Positions 35,565-44,600 of a DNA stretch of 64,000 bases are shown in pieces (the stretch's first letter is position 1; each line of letters begins with the position of its first letter). The notes under the pieces are model-generated. The model worked only from the letters and a program-made list of their open reading frames with translations. It had not been told where the DNA came from and did not search any database. Origin of the DNA: Gracilimonas sp964505215. GTDB taxonomy: Bacteria; Bacteroidota; Rhodothermia; Balneolales; Balneolaceae. The stretch spans positions 50,451 to 114,450 of the forward strand of contig CAZDGU010000010.1 of the NCBI GenBank assembly GCA_964505215.1, written 5' to 3'. The translations under genes and the position numbers were made by a program.

Positions 35565-37007
35565 TTATATGAAAATCCAGGTTACCAGTATGTAAACAGG
35601 AATTAAGATACCAAACGACCACAATAAGTATCCGCCAAAGCTGGGCATGTCAATTCCGTCTTGTTCTGCAATAGATTTTACCATAAAGTTTGGTGCATTA
35701 CCAATATAGGTAAGTGCTCCAAAAAACACGGCTCCACTCGAAATAGCCATTAGCGTATGGCTCATATCTGTCATAAGCTGAGCGGCATTTCCTCCGGCGG
35801 CGTTAAAGAAAACCAAATAGGTAGGGGCGTTATCGAGGAAAGCAGAAAGCATTCCGGTAACCCAGAAAAACATGTGATTATTAGGCTCTCCGCCGGTAAA
35901 AACGGCATCGTTTACAAACTGAAGGGCTCCTTGGCCGGTTTGTGCGGCCTTCAACATGCTGATTGGAGCGATAATAGTTATGAAAATTCCGCCAAAAAGC
36001 TTTCCAACTTCCTGAATGGGAAACCAGTTAAATCCATTTGCGGCTCTGCTTTCTTTGGAAGTGAAGTGCCAGCTAATCCATGAAAGAAACAACAGGGTGA
36101 AGTCGCGCACTAAGTTTTCATACCGTACATGTACGTGATAAATCTCAAATTCACCAAGTTTCACTAATCCAGAGAATAAAACAGCACCTACAACACCGGC
36201 CAGCAGTAACAGGTTAAAGCTGCCTTCCAGTCCAAAAGGTTCGCTGCCGTCGTTTGGTGGCTGCGTATTTTTCTCTTTATGATATAGCGCTTTATCCCAA
36301 AAGTAATAGATGATAAGCAACACTACTACCACAAACGACATTTCCCAGAACAGGTTGGTGGTAGTCCAGAAGAAATCAACACCTTGCAAAAATCCTAAGA
36401 ATAGCGGGGGATCACCGAGTGGCGTAAGAGAACCACCCACATTAGCTACTAAGAAAATGAAGAAAATGACCATGTGGGCTTTCTTTTCTCTCCATGCGTT
36501 AGCTCGAAGCATAGGACGAATTAAAAGCATGGCCGCTCCGGTAGTTCCCATCCAGCTGGCTAAAATAGCTCCTATCAGCAGCATGCCGGTATTTACCTCA
36601 GGCGTGCCCTTCATATAACCTTTAATACGCACTCCTCCCGAAATGGTAAACAGGGCAAACAGCAGAATAATAAATGGGAAATATTCTAATAAATAAACAT
36701 GTAATACCTCATATAAAGTGTCATCCGCCCCGAATTTTAAAGTGAGTGGTATAACTAACAGCATTCCCCAGAAAGCGGATATTTTCCCAAAATGGCGATG
36801 CCAAAAGTCCTCAGCAACCAAAGGGAAAATAGCAATAGACAGTAAGATTCCGGCAAAAGGAATAACCCATGCCAACCCTAATTCACTGCCGTCAATTCCA
36901 AGAGTGGTACCCTCTGCCGCATGGGCCATGCCCGAAAATAATAAAACAATTAGCGGAGCAAAGAGATAACGAAGTTTTCTAAATATTAATTTTGAAGCCA
37001 CGATCAT
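35565..37007 (-). CDS. nhaD: NhaD-type Na+/H+ antiporter
   Basis: This 480-residue protein with about 12 membrane helices is of the ion-transporter (ArsB/NhaD/citrate) fold. VANVGGSLTPLGDPPLFLGF is the conserved re-entrant motif of NhaD and its relatives, and the second half has FLDNAPTYLVFFNAAGG with YIGNAPNFMVKSIAEQ. NhaD exports sodium in exchange for protons and is typical of marine and haloalkaliphilic bacteria. The organism thus probably lives in saline water. It may form a two-gene unit with the downstream outer-membrane barrel gene. Confidence 0.88.
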   Translation of the reverse strand: MIVASKLIFRKLRYLFAPLIVLLFSGMAHAAEGTTLGIDGSELGLAWVIPFAGILLSIAIFPLVAEDFWHRHFGKISAFWGMLLVIPLTLKFGADDTLYEVLHVYLLEYFPFIILLFALFTISGGVRIKGYMKGTPEVNTGMLLIGAILASWMGTTGAAMLLIRPMLRANAWREKKAHMVIFFIFLVANVGGSLTPLGDPPLFLGFLQGVDFFWTTTNLFWEMSFVVVVLLIIYYFWDKALYHKEKNTQPPNDGSEPFGLEGSFNLLLLAGVVGAVLFSGLVKLGEFEIYHVHVRYENLVRDFTLLFLSWISWHFTSKESRAANGFNWFPIQEVGKLFGGIFITIIAPISMLKAAQTGQGALQFVNDAVFTGGEPNNHMFFWVTGMLSAFLDNAPTYLVFFNAAGGNAAQLMTDMSHTLMAISSGAVFFGALTYIGNAPNFMVKSIAEQDGIDMPSFGGYLLWSFGILIPVYILVTWIFI

Positions 37008-37311
37008 TTATATAAATAGTTTAAAAAAAATTTGATGCATTAAAATAACAGTTGCTGTCTGCTTTCAAAAAAAGAAGTGAAGGGAAATGTACATTTTCTA
37101 TTAAAATATTGTAAAGGCGATAAGGCATTATTAATTATGTGAAATGCAAATTAAATATCGGCGTATAAATCACGCATCATTTTTATTGCATGGAGAAATT
37201 ATGCAGTCATATTGAGCGTTTCATTAATATGGGTATTACGGTAGAAACCCACCTACATATTAATAGTGCTGCACCGACTTTATCGACCACATTCACGAAA
37301 TAAAAAATACA

Positions 37312-37400
37312 ATTTTGTAAAATGTACTTTTAAAACACCTTTAGCAGGTATTTGGAGAGGAGTTGCAATTACGGAAATTAAGTAATACATTTTGTAAAAC
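37312..37400 (+). promoter_or_regulatory. Candidate operator repeats in front of the toxin-antitoxin pair
   Basis: ATTTTGTAAAATGTAC (37312-37327) and TACATTTTGTAAAAC (37386-37400) share the TACATTTT half-site in opposite orientation; a further GTACATTTT lies at about 37089. Ribbon-helix-helix antitoxins commonly bind such paired sites to repress their own operon. The remaining 37008-37420 gap is AT-rich and shows no other feature. Confidence 0.35.
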
Positions 37401-37420
37401 AATAAAAAGGCAGAAGCTAA

Positions 37421-37672
37421 ATGATGCGCTCGCTAAGAATATCGGAAGAACTTGATAAAGAGCTGGAAGGCCTTGCAAAGCAGAAAAAGGTATCCCGTTC
37501 CGAAATTATAAAAGAAGCATTGGTGGCATATATGGCTAAAGAAAAAACTTACAACCAACCTTACGAGCTGGGTAAAAAATACTTTGGAAAGCACGGTAGT
37601 GGAGAGGCAGATCGTTCCACAACCTATAAATCCCGAATAAAAAATAAAATTCGTGAAAAACGCTCTCATTGA
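37421..37672 (+). CDS. Ribbon-helix-helix (CopG-type) antitoxin
   Basis: This 83-residue protein has an N-terminal ribbon-helix-helix DNA-binding fold: MRSLRISEELDKELEGLAKQ, then KKVSRSEIIKEALVAYM. The basic C-terminal tail (SRIKNKIREKRSH) would contact the toxin. It is followed, with a 20-bp overlap, by a PIN-domain ribonuclease, the usual VapB-VapC order. It most likely represses its own promoter. ATG 37421 and ATG 37424 are both possible starts. Confidence 0.85.
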   Translation: MMRSLRISEELDKELEGLAKQKKVSRSEIIKEALVAYMAKEKTYNQPYELGKKYFGKHGSGEADRSTTYKSRIKNKIREKRSH

Positions 37673-38066
37673 TGCTGGCCCCATAATTGCCCTTTTTGAT
37701 AAAGATGACCAATATCATGAAGAGGTAATGCAGTTTATGGAGGAGTACGAAGGCCGGCTTGTTTCAACATGGCCGGTGCTTACCGAAGTTTCGTACATGC
37801 TTGATTTCAACAATCAAACACGCCTGAATTTTATAGATTGGGTAGGCGAGGGTGGTATTGAATTGTGCGGACTTGAACAATGGCATCTTTTCAAAATCAG
37901 AGGAATTATGAGCCAATACGAAGATCTGCCCGCAGATTTTGCTAATGCCTCGCTAATAGTTGCCGCAGAAGAAAAAAAGCTCGATTCTATCATAACTTTG
38001 GATAGTGATTTTACCGTGTACCGGCTTTTGGGTGGTGCTGCGTTGGTGAATTTAATGCAACTATAA
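37653..38066 (+). CDS. PIN-domain ribonuclease toxin (VapC-like)
   Basis: This 137-residue PIN protein starts at GTG 37653 inside the antitoxin gene. The acidic metal-binding residues are D7 (ALIDAGPIIALF), E45 (PVLTEVSYML), D95 (LPADFANASLIVAAEE) and D117 or D119 (ITLDSDF). VapC toxins cut tRNA or rRNA when the antitoxin is lost. Alternatively it may be one of the chromosomal PIN proteins not toxic in practice. The stop is followed by a long AT-rich gap. Confidence 0.85.
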   Translation: MKNALIDAGPIIALFDKDDQYHEEVMQFMEEYEGRLVSTWPVLTEVSYMLDFNNQTRLNFIDWVGEGGIELCGLEQWHLFKIRGIMSQYEDLPADFANASLIVAAEEKKLDSIITLDSDFTVYRLLGGAALVNLMQL

Positions 38067-38291
38067 AAGTGCAATTAAGGTTGGATAGTATTAAGAAAAG
38101 GGCGTGAAATAATCACAAGAAAATTCAGATTGATGCTCTTTATTTAACTCAGAAGATGGTCTGTAATATGTAGGAAGTACGGGAAGTATTTAAAGGGGTT
38201 AAAGCAAAATTTATGTAAAATTGTAGGGCTTGATTTTTATTTTTTTTATTTAAATAAAATCAACCTCTAACTAAAATTTTAAATTCTGCTT

Positions 38292-38522
38292 ATAAAGAAA
38301 ACTTTTAAATTTTTAGCGCTTATGGTAATGGTGGTTCTGGTGATTCAATGGGCTCCAGTTCCCTTACAAAACAACTTATCTGCTTCTGCTGTTCTTTCTC
38401 GTTGTGACATTGAGATGGGTTCAAAAAGAGGATGGCTTACGGGCAAATGCAAAGGAGACACTGATCAGTATTGTTCCATCAGTGGTGACTGTGAAAGAAT
38501 TATCGAAATACTTGAAGAGTAA
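38292..38522 (+). CDS. Small secreted cysteine peptide (NVEALA-like), upstream of a beta-propeller gene
   Basis: From ATG 38322 the ORF has 66 residues. The frame is open upstream to 38283, and reading it gives KKTFKFLALMVMVVLVIQW, a textbook signal peptide; the real start is therefore probably a non-ATG codon (ATT 38283, CTG 38286 or ATA 38292). The mature part has four cysteines (28, 43, 51 and 57 counted from ATG 38322) in a Gly/Asp-rich setting (GKCKGDTDQYCSISGDCERI). Small secreted peptides of the NVEALA type commonly lie beside six-bladed beta-propeller genes in Bacteroidota; the likeness here is in architecture, not a proven match. A strong terminator-like hairpin follows. Confidence 0.6.
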   Translation: MKKTFKFLALMVMVVLVIQWAPVPLQNNLSASAVLSRCDIEMGSKRGWLTGKCKGDTDQYCSISGDCERIIEILEE

Positions 38523-38536
38523 ATAATGGCTTAATC

Positions 38537-38579
38537 AATAAGAGCGGATGTTCACGATCCGCTCTTATTAATTGTTTTT
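38537..38579 (+). terminator. Strong hairpin between the small peptide gene and the beta-propeller gene
   Basis: AATAAGAGCGGAT (38537-38549) and ATCCGCTCTTATT (38557-38569) form a perfect 13-bp stem with a 7-base loop, followed by AATTGTTTTT. It is only 15 bases after the peptide stop and ends 4 bases before the next ATG. It can act as a partial terminator or mRNA-stabilising end that gives far more peptide than propeller protein. Confidence 0.8.
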
Positions 38580-38582
38580 GAC

Positions 38583-39596
38583 ATGAAGCTATACCATTCC
38601 TTATTATTTTCACTAATAGTGATTGGCTTTTCTTTTTTACATGAAACAAAAGCAGATTTAACATTTTTTGGTGAGCCTGATGATTTTTTTGTGTTGAACG
38701 ATACAACATTGCTTGTTTATAATTCACAGAAAGCTAATCAGGAAGTTTGTTTAATAAATATGCAAACAGCTGCTGAAAAAAGCTGTATAAGAAAAGGCAG
38801 GGGGCCGGGGGAGGTCTCAGGGTTAGCCATGCGGTTCTTTATCAATAGGAAAGAACGTACTATTTATATTTGGGATGGAGGTAACAAGACGCTTAGTCTG
38901 TTTACTTTTGATCTTGCACTTCTAAAAACCATACCTCGGCCAAGTTTTAGCGAAATACGAGGTGCAAGATACAGAGTACCTCTTGGCAACGGAGATGAAT
39001 TTGTCTCCACCTTTAAAGTCGGTCTTTTTGGGTATCATTATTCTGCATCTAATAATGACATTACACCATTACCAGTTGATTCTGAATTAATAAAGCCTGC
39101 AAAAGAAAATCCGCTTCTTCTTCAAGGTGATTACGCAGTAGATTGGCAGAACCATGCAATGGTTTTTGTTACAGAATTCTCGTCTGTGGTTTTTAAGTTG
39201 AAAAACGCAGAAATTGATTTTCTCACATTAGGTAAACCGAATTTGCCATTTCCTGAAAATGATGTGGAAAGTGGCTTTGCACTTCCCCGAATGAGTACAT
39301 ATACCTTTGCTTCAATTGATGTCTCAATAGATAATAACCATATTTACGTGCTCCATTCAGGAAAAAAACCAACACGAAGAAAAACAATTTGGTTTGAACT
39401 CCGCGACAGGCTTGAGGAGTATGCTGATCAGCTGTTAGAGTCAGAAACGATTTTAGTTTATGATTTGGAAAATGGAGAGTATATAAAAAGCATACACTTG
39501 CCTGAAAAAGCTATAAAAGCGACAGTATATAATGGGAAAGCCTATCTATTAATAAGAGGCAAAGAGGATGCTGTACTTAAAATACGTGAAATTTAA
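38583..39596 (+). CDS. Secreted six-bladed beta-propeller protein
   Basis: This 337-residue protein has a signal peptide (MKLYHSLLFSLIVIGFSFLH..., cut near residue 24). The rest shows recurring blade motifs such as FFINRKERTIYIWDGGNKTL followed by SLFTFD, and GRGPGEVSGLA, the 'G.GPGE' turn common in BF3164/TolB-like propellers of Bacteroidota. No lipobox is present. Its function is unknown; such proteins are often paired with small secreted peptides and thioredoxin-like or MauE-like genes. It follows the Cys peptide gene and a strong hairpin, and precedes a MauE-like membrane gene by 21 bp. Low-GC composition differs from neighbouring housekeeping genes. Confidence 0.75.
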   Translation: MKLYHSLLFSLIVIGFSFLHETKADLTFFGEPDDFFVLNDTTLLVYNSQKANQEVCLINMQTAAEKSCIRKGRGPGEVSGLAMRFFINRKERTIYIWDGGNKTLSLFTFDLALLKTIPRPSFSEIRGARYRVPLGNGDEFVSTFKVGLFGYHYSASNNDITPLPVDSELIKPAKENPLLLQGDYAVDWQNHAMVFVTEFSSVVFKLKNAEIDFLTLGKPNLPFPENDVESGFALPRMSTYTFASIDVSIDNNHIYVLHSGKKPTRRKTIWFELRDRLEEYADQLLESETILVYDLENGEYIKSIHLPEKAIKATVYNGKAYLLIRGKEDAVLKIREI

Positions 39597-39617
39597 CCAT
39601 CTAAAATCAAACTGATT

Positions 39618-40007
39618 TTGAATGTAGTTATATATGCTGTTTCGGGTTTAATGGTATTCTCATCATTTAGTAAAATCAAAATTCTGTATGATGAAGAAAT
39701 TTACTTTGATGTTTCATTTGTTTCTTATTGGTTTAATGCTCCTTTAGCCTCTTGGATTTCACTTTTTCTTATTTCAATTATTGAATTGATATTAGCATCA
39801 ACTATTTATTTTAAACCCGCAAAGAAAACCTATGAAATGATATTTTTGATATATGGATGTAGCCTTGTGTACTCTCTAATAGAATTTATGATATTAGGCA
39901 TGTCTCACTCATATCTTCTAGTAAGCGGAAATTTAATGTCGCCAATCGTTCGAGCTGCTATAATAATCTTGACGTTTATATTATATTTGGCGAATGAAAA
40001 CAAGTAA
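39618..40007 (+). CDS. Four-helix membrane protein, MauE/DoxX-like
   Basis: This 129-residue protein starts at TTG 39618. Four membrane helices are visible (about 2-18, 45-66, 70-92, 105-125). The start YAVSGLMVFSSFSKI and the second helix ISLFLISIIELILAS recall MauE/DoxX-type proteins, which handle redox partners of secreted proteins. The usual CGCFG cysteine motif is missing; only one cysteine (in YGCSLVY) is seen. It forms a unit with the upstream propeller and peptide genes. The family call is tentative. Confidence 0.55.
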   Translation: MNVVIYAVSGLMVFSSFSKIKILYDEEIYFDVSFVSYWFNAPLASWISLFLISIIELILASTIYFKPAKKTYEMIFLIYGCSLVYSLIEFMILGMSHSYLLVSGNLMSPIVRAAIIILTFILYLANENK

Positions 40008-40145
40008 ACTTATTATTTTTGAATAGCTTTGGGCAGTACATAACCGGTCGCAATGAACACTGTCTTTATTTTGATATCAAATAAGCCGAAAAAAGCAAAG
40101 CTGTAATAGATGGTAATTACAGAGAAAAATTTCATATTTAATACG

Positions 40146-40177
40146 TTGGAATAGACTTCAAAAAAAGCGTATCTTTG
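40146..40177 (+). promoter_or_regulatory. Housekeeping promoter (Bacteroidota type) for rpsF operon
   Basis: TATCTTTG at 40170-40177 matches the TAnnTTTG -7 element of Bacteroidota-type sigma-A, with TTG at 40146-40148 in the -33 position (21-bp spacing). It is 75 bp upstream of rpsF. Confidence 0.65.
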
Positions 40178-40185
40178 GCGTCTCT

Positions 40186-40233
40186 GTTGCTCGGCAAAGT
40201 GCCAGAGTGACTGCTTTCATCTTAGGAAGCAAC
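40186..40233 (+). promoter_or_regulatory. Structured 5' leader of rpsF-rpsR-rplI (possible autoregulatory element)
   Basis: GTTGCT (40186-40191) pairs with AGCAAC (40228-40233), enclosing a small hairpin GGC/GCC (40193-40203). Leaders of this operon bind S6:S18 in several phyla. The fold here was not matched to that motif, so this is tentative. Confidence 0.35.
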
Positions 40234-40252
40234 CAAAGAAAACATAACAAAG

Positions 40253-40639
40253 ATGAGTAAAAACTATTACGAGTTTACCTATATCATAAACCCTGTTCTG
40301 GAAGATGAGCAGATTAAAGAAACCGTTGAGAAAGTTACCAAGCTAATCGAAGATAACGGCGGAGAAATTGATGAAGTTGATGAGTGGGGCCTGCGTCCTT
40401 TTGCGTACGAAATTGACGGAAAAGGCAGCGGCTATTACGTTAATCTGTATTTTAGCGCACCCGGTGAGGCTATTGCGACCATAGAGCGTCTGTTACGAAT
40501 TGATGATGACATCATGCGGTATATGACTCTCAAGTACGACGCAAAAATGTTACGCCACCGAGAACTTCAAAAGAAAAATGAAGTGCCTAACGTTTTTGAC
40601 ATTGAAGAGGAAGAAGACAGCGAAGAAAGCGACGATTAA
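40253..40639 (+). CDS. rpsF: 30S ribosomal protein S6
   Basis: This 128-residue protein shows the S6 core: YYEFTYIINPVLEDEQIKET at the start, then EVDEWGLRPFAYEIDGKGSG and YYVNLYF, with LLRIDDDIMRYMTLKYD. An acidic tail (EEEEDSEESDD) ends it, as in many S6 proteins. S6 pairs with S18 on the small-subunit platform. It is the first gene of a three-gene ribosomal operon. Confidence 0.97.
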   Translation: MSKNYYEFTYIINPVLEDEQIKETVEKVTKLIEDNGGEIDEVDEWGLRPFAYEIDGKGSGYYVNLYFSAPGEAIATIERLLRIDDDIMRYMTLKYDAKMLRHRELQKKNEVPNVFDIEEEEDSEESDD

Positions 40640-40672
40640 TTAAAGAGAACCCTCACACAAAGAATTTGAATT

Positions 40673-40924
40673 ATGATTAAGAATCCATCACACCCAAAAA
40701 AGAATCAGCGTAAAGTAAAGCAGTGTAAGTTTACCCGCGCCGGTCTTGAGTATATTGATTACAAAGATGTTGAAACCCTTCAGCGCTTTACTAACGACCA
40801 GGGCAAAATTCTGCCTCGTCGTGTAACCGGCACCAGTGCAAAACATCAGCGCCAGCTAACTACGGCCGTTAAAAGAGCACGCTTTTTAGCTCTTATGCCT
40901 TATGTAGCTGATAATCTCCGATAA
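40673..40924 (+). CDS. rpsR: 30S ribosomal protein S18
   Basis: This 83-residue protein has the S18 pattern YIDYKDVETLQRFTNDQGKI, LPRRVTGTSAKHQRQLTTAV and KRARFLALMPYV. One cysteine (KQCKFTRAGL) remains from the ancestral zinc site. It lies between rpsF and rplI; no ssb gene intervenes. Confidence 0.97.
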   Translation: MIKNPSHPKKNQRKVKQCKFTRAGLEYIDYKDVETLQRFTNDQGKILPRRVTGTSAKHQRQLTTAVKRARFLALMPYVADNLR

Positions 40925-40942
40925 ACCAAAGTTGACAGAATT

Positions 40943-41389
40943 ATGAAAATCATTCTTAGAGAAGACGTAGAAAAAGTAGGACAATCCGGTGAAGTTGTTG
41001 ATGTAAAAGACGGCTACGGACGTAATTATTTAATTCCGCAAGGAAAAGCAGTAATGGCTACCAAAGGTGCTATTCAGGAACTTGAGCGACGTAAGTTAGA
41101 AGCTGCTCGCCAGGCTGAATTCACTGTTCAGGAAGCTAAAGAGCTGGCTCAACTGCTGGAAGCTACCTCGCTAACCATTTCGGTTACCACCGGTGAAGAA
41201 GATAAAATTCACGGCACGGTAACCAACGCTGATATTGCTGATGCACTGGAAGAAAGAGAAATTCTTGTTGAGAAAAAGGATATTACTCTTGACCAGGACG
41301 TTAAAGCTCTCGGCGAATATACCGCAACAGTAAACCTTGTTGGAGATCTTAATCCAAAGGTGAAGTTCTGGGTAGTTAAAGACGAGTGA
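40943..41389 (+). CDS. rplI: 50S ribosomal protein L9
   Basis: This 148-residue protein begins MKIILREDVEKVGQSGEVVD and has the DGYGRNYLIPQGKAV signature, then the long central helix and the C-terminal domain (KIHGTVTNADIADAL). Length and domains are normal. A strong terminator follows at 41463. Confidence 0.98.
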   Translation: MKIILREDVEKVGQSGEVVDVKDGYGRNYLIPQGKAVMATKGAIQELERRKLEAARQAEFTVQEAKELAQLLEATSLTISVTTGEEDKIHGTVTNADIADALEEREILVEKKDITLDQDVKALGEYTATVNLVGDLNPKVKFWVVKDE

Positions 41390-41462
41390 TAGCTTCACAG
41401 CTCGGTTTTAAACTGGAATATGGTTTAAAAACTTACGAGTTTTAAGATATACCAAACGATAT

Positions 41463-41502
41463 AAATAGGGATTCATCACACCGATGAATCCCTATTTTTT
41501 TA
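41463..41502 (+). terminator. Rho-independent terminator after rplI
   Basis: AAATAGGGATTCATC (41463-41477) and GATGAATCCCTATTT (41483-41497) form a perfect 15-bp stem with loop ACACC, followed by a T tract. Confidence 0.93.
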
Positions 41503-41620
41503 TATAAGAATTTTTTGAATTTTTGAAGTGGTTTTAACAGCTAAAGCTTCTCTGTGTTTGCTAACGGTTACGAGTTGCTGATTTCCGAATAAAGTTTTAG
41601 CCTTCATCACTCCTCAATAA

Positions 41621-44600
41621 ATGCAGGTTCCACTGGCTATACTTCAAACGCATACATACAAACTGGTATCCGTACTTTTACTTGGGTTATGCAGCCTGTG
41701 GGTAAGTTCTGTGCGGGCACAATCTTCCGTTGAAAAAGAGCTGGTTTTAACGCCTTTTAAACCGGACTCATCTTATTTTTTGGGGAATTGGGTGCTTCCC
41801 CAAAGTATAAAAATACAGGCAGGCAGGCAGGAAGTGCCGAGTACAAGCTGGCAATTTTATAAGCTGACCGGAATGCTCCGCTTTGTGAATACAAACTGGG
41901 ATACAACCCGACAAGTATCAGTGAGATACAAAGAACTTCCTTTTTCATTTCCGCGTACCTATCAGCCCCGAAAGCAAGACACGCTGGATGCTTCTGTATT
42001 TTCTGATACCGATTTGTTGGAGCAAGAACTTTCGGCCCGCTCGGCGCCGTCTGTTTTTCAGGATTCTGATATTAAACAATCGGGAAGCCTGAGCAGGGGA
42101 ATTATTGTAGGCTCAAACCAAGACTTTGCGCTCGAAAGCGGCCTTAATTTTGAGCTGAGTGGCGCACTGACCGAAAATATCAATATTACCGCCTCATTAA
42201 CAGATAAAAGCATTCCCATTCAACCCGATGGTACTACGCAAAACCTGCGGGAGTTCGACAAGGTTTTTATTCAGGTTCAAGCCCCAGGAACCACGGTAGA
42301 GATGGGGGATGTGGATATTTCGCTCACCCAAAGCACATTTGCTCAGTTAAACAGGCGTTTGCAGGGAGCAGCCGGATATGTGAAATCTAACACGGGCCAA
42401 TATTCAGGTGCCGCTTCGGTGGTGCGGGGAACGTATAAATCTATGAGCTTTTCAGGTGCAGATGGGGTTCAGGGTCCGTACCGGCTGAAGGGAGATAATA
42501 ATAGCGAGTTTGTGATTGTGCTGGCGGGAACCGAACGCGTGTATCTGAACGGGCAGCAGGTGCAGCGAGGCGCTGACAACGACTATATTATTGATTATGG
42601 ATTGGGTGAAGTAACCTTTACCAACAACGTTCTTATTAAGGATGAAACCCGAATTGTAATTGAGTACGAATATATAAATCAGGATTTTAACCGAACCTTA
42701 GCCGCTGCCGAAGCACAAGAGGAGTTATTTGACGGGCGATTAAAAATAGGCGTCACTGCCATCCGCCAAGCTGATGGCAACGATTTACTTTCTCAACAAT
42801 CACTAAGCAGAGATGATATTGATTTATTGAAATCGGTTGGGGATGAGTTAGAGCAAGCGGTTGTAAGTGGTGCGCGCGTGGCAACTGAAGAGGAACGCAA
42901 GCGGTTTGTGTTGTATGCTCAGGTTGATACTACCGTTCAGTCGCAAACCTATACTATTTATAAAACCATGCCGGGTTCCGATCAGGCTAAATATAGGGTG
43001 CAGTTTACCAATGTGGGAGAAAATGAGGGAGCTTACCGGCGGAGCAGCGGGAATATTAACGGACTACAGTATGAGTGGGTAGGGCCGGGTAAAGGAAGTT
43101 ACGCCCCTTTTCGTCAGCTTCCTGCGCCACAGAAGCAACAAATGGCCGCTTTGTATGGAAATTACGAGCTGGGAAATCACATTGAGCTGTTTGGCGAATG
43201 GGCCGTCAGCGATTTTGATGAAAATCGGTTTTCTACTTTAGATAATGACGACAATACGGACATGGCGTACGAAGCCGGTTTAAGAATGAGGAAGATGAAG
43301 ACCTCCATTGGTGAATTGCGTGCAGAGTTCAGGAGAAGATATTCCGGAGATCAATTTTCCTTTTTTGAGCGCACGCGAGATGTGGAGTTTGACAGGAAGT
43401 GGAATATTACACGAAATGAGCCGGGCCGGGAAGAGATTAATTCAGGTATGATAGGATTTCACCCCACCGAACAAACGGAGCTGAATGCAGAATTTGGCCG
43501 GATAGAACGTCCGCAATTCAGTGGAGTGAGGCAGGCTGCATTTTTATCAAGTTCTGAAGAAAATATCTTGGATGTAAATTATCAACAAGATTGGGTGCAG
43601 AGTGAAGATGAAGCCCTTCAGCAGGATGGGAACTGGTTTCGTCAAAATGGTCGCTTTAGTAAATCTGTGGGGTTGAATGAGCTGAAAGTCACCCCGTATT
43701 TTTCGTTTGAACAGGAGCACAGAATACAGAAAAGTACTCTGACAGATTCTCTTTCACATTTATCCCGGCAATTTTATGATCTTAGGCCGGGGGTGAGTTT
43801 TGAGTGGGATAAGCTGCAATTAGATGCATCGCTCGGTTATCGTAAAGAAAAAGACGCCATCGAAAACAGCCTGAAAGATGCATCCACTGCTTTTGAACAA
43901 ATGATTGGGGTTACTTATCAGCCGGGGAGATACTTTAGTACTCAGAATCAGTTGCGCCTGCATACTAAGGAGTATGAAAAATTGTTTGAGGCGCAGGGAA
44001 GCAGAAATCGAAAAGGATTATTGATAAAATCATTTACGCGATATTCAACCCCTAATGAATTTATAGCCGGAGAGCTCTTTTATGAAACCAATACCCAGCG
44101 GCAGGCTCTGCTTCAGGAAACCTATATAGAAGTAGGGCCTGAAATCGGCCAATATGTATGGAAGGATTTGAACGGCGATAATACACGCCAGATAGATGAG
44201 TTTTTCCTGGAAGTGAGTCCGAATGAGGGAACCTACATTCGCCAATTTTTGCCTTCCGATGAATTAATGCCCGTTATAGATTTACATGCGCGGCTGCTGA
44301 ATACCATTAAACCGCTCACTGCGGTAGGTGAGGAGCATTGGCTGGCAGACGTTCGCTTGCGCTCACGCATAGATATAGCCGAGAACTCTACCACTTCTGC
44401 GCTCGAGGATGTGTACCTGATGAAATTGGGTACATTTCGAAATGACTCCACAACCCTAAGTGGACGGCTGCTGTGGGAAAAAGAGTTAGACGTATTACAT
44501 GGAGTGAACCGCGCAGACTTCCGCATTGGATACAATGAAAATCGCAGCTTTAATCGCCGAAGCAGCGAGGCCTTGAAAAAGAATGTAAAGAGCTGGTATC

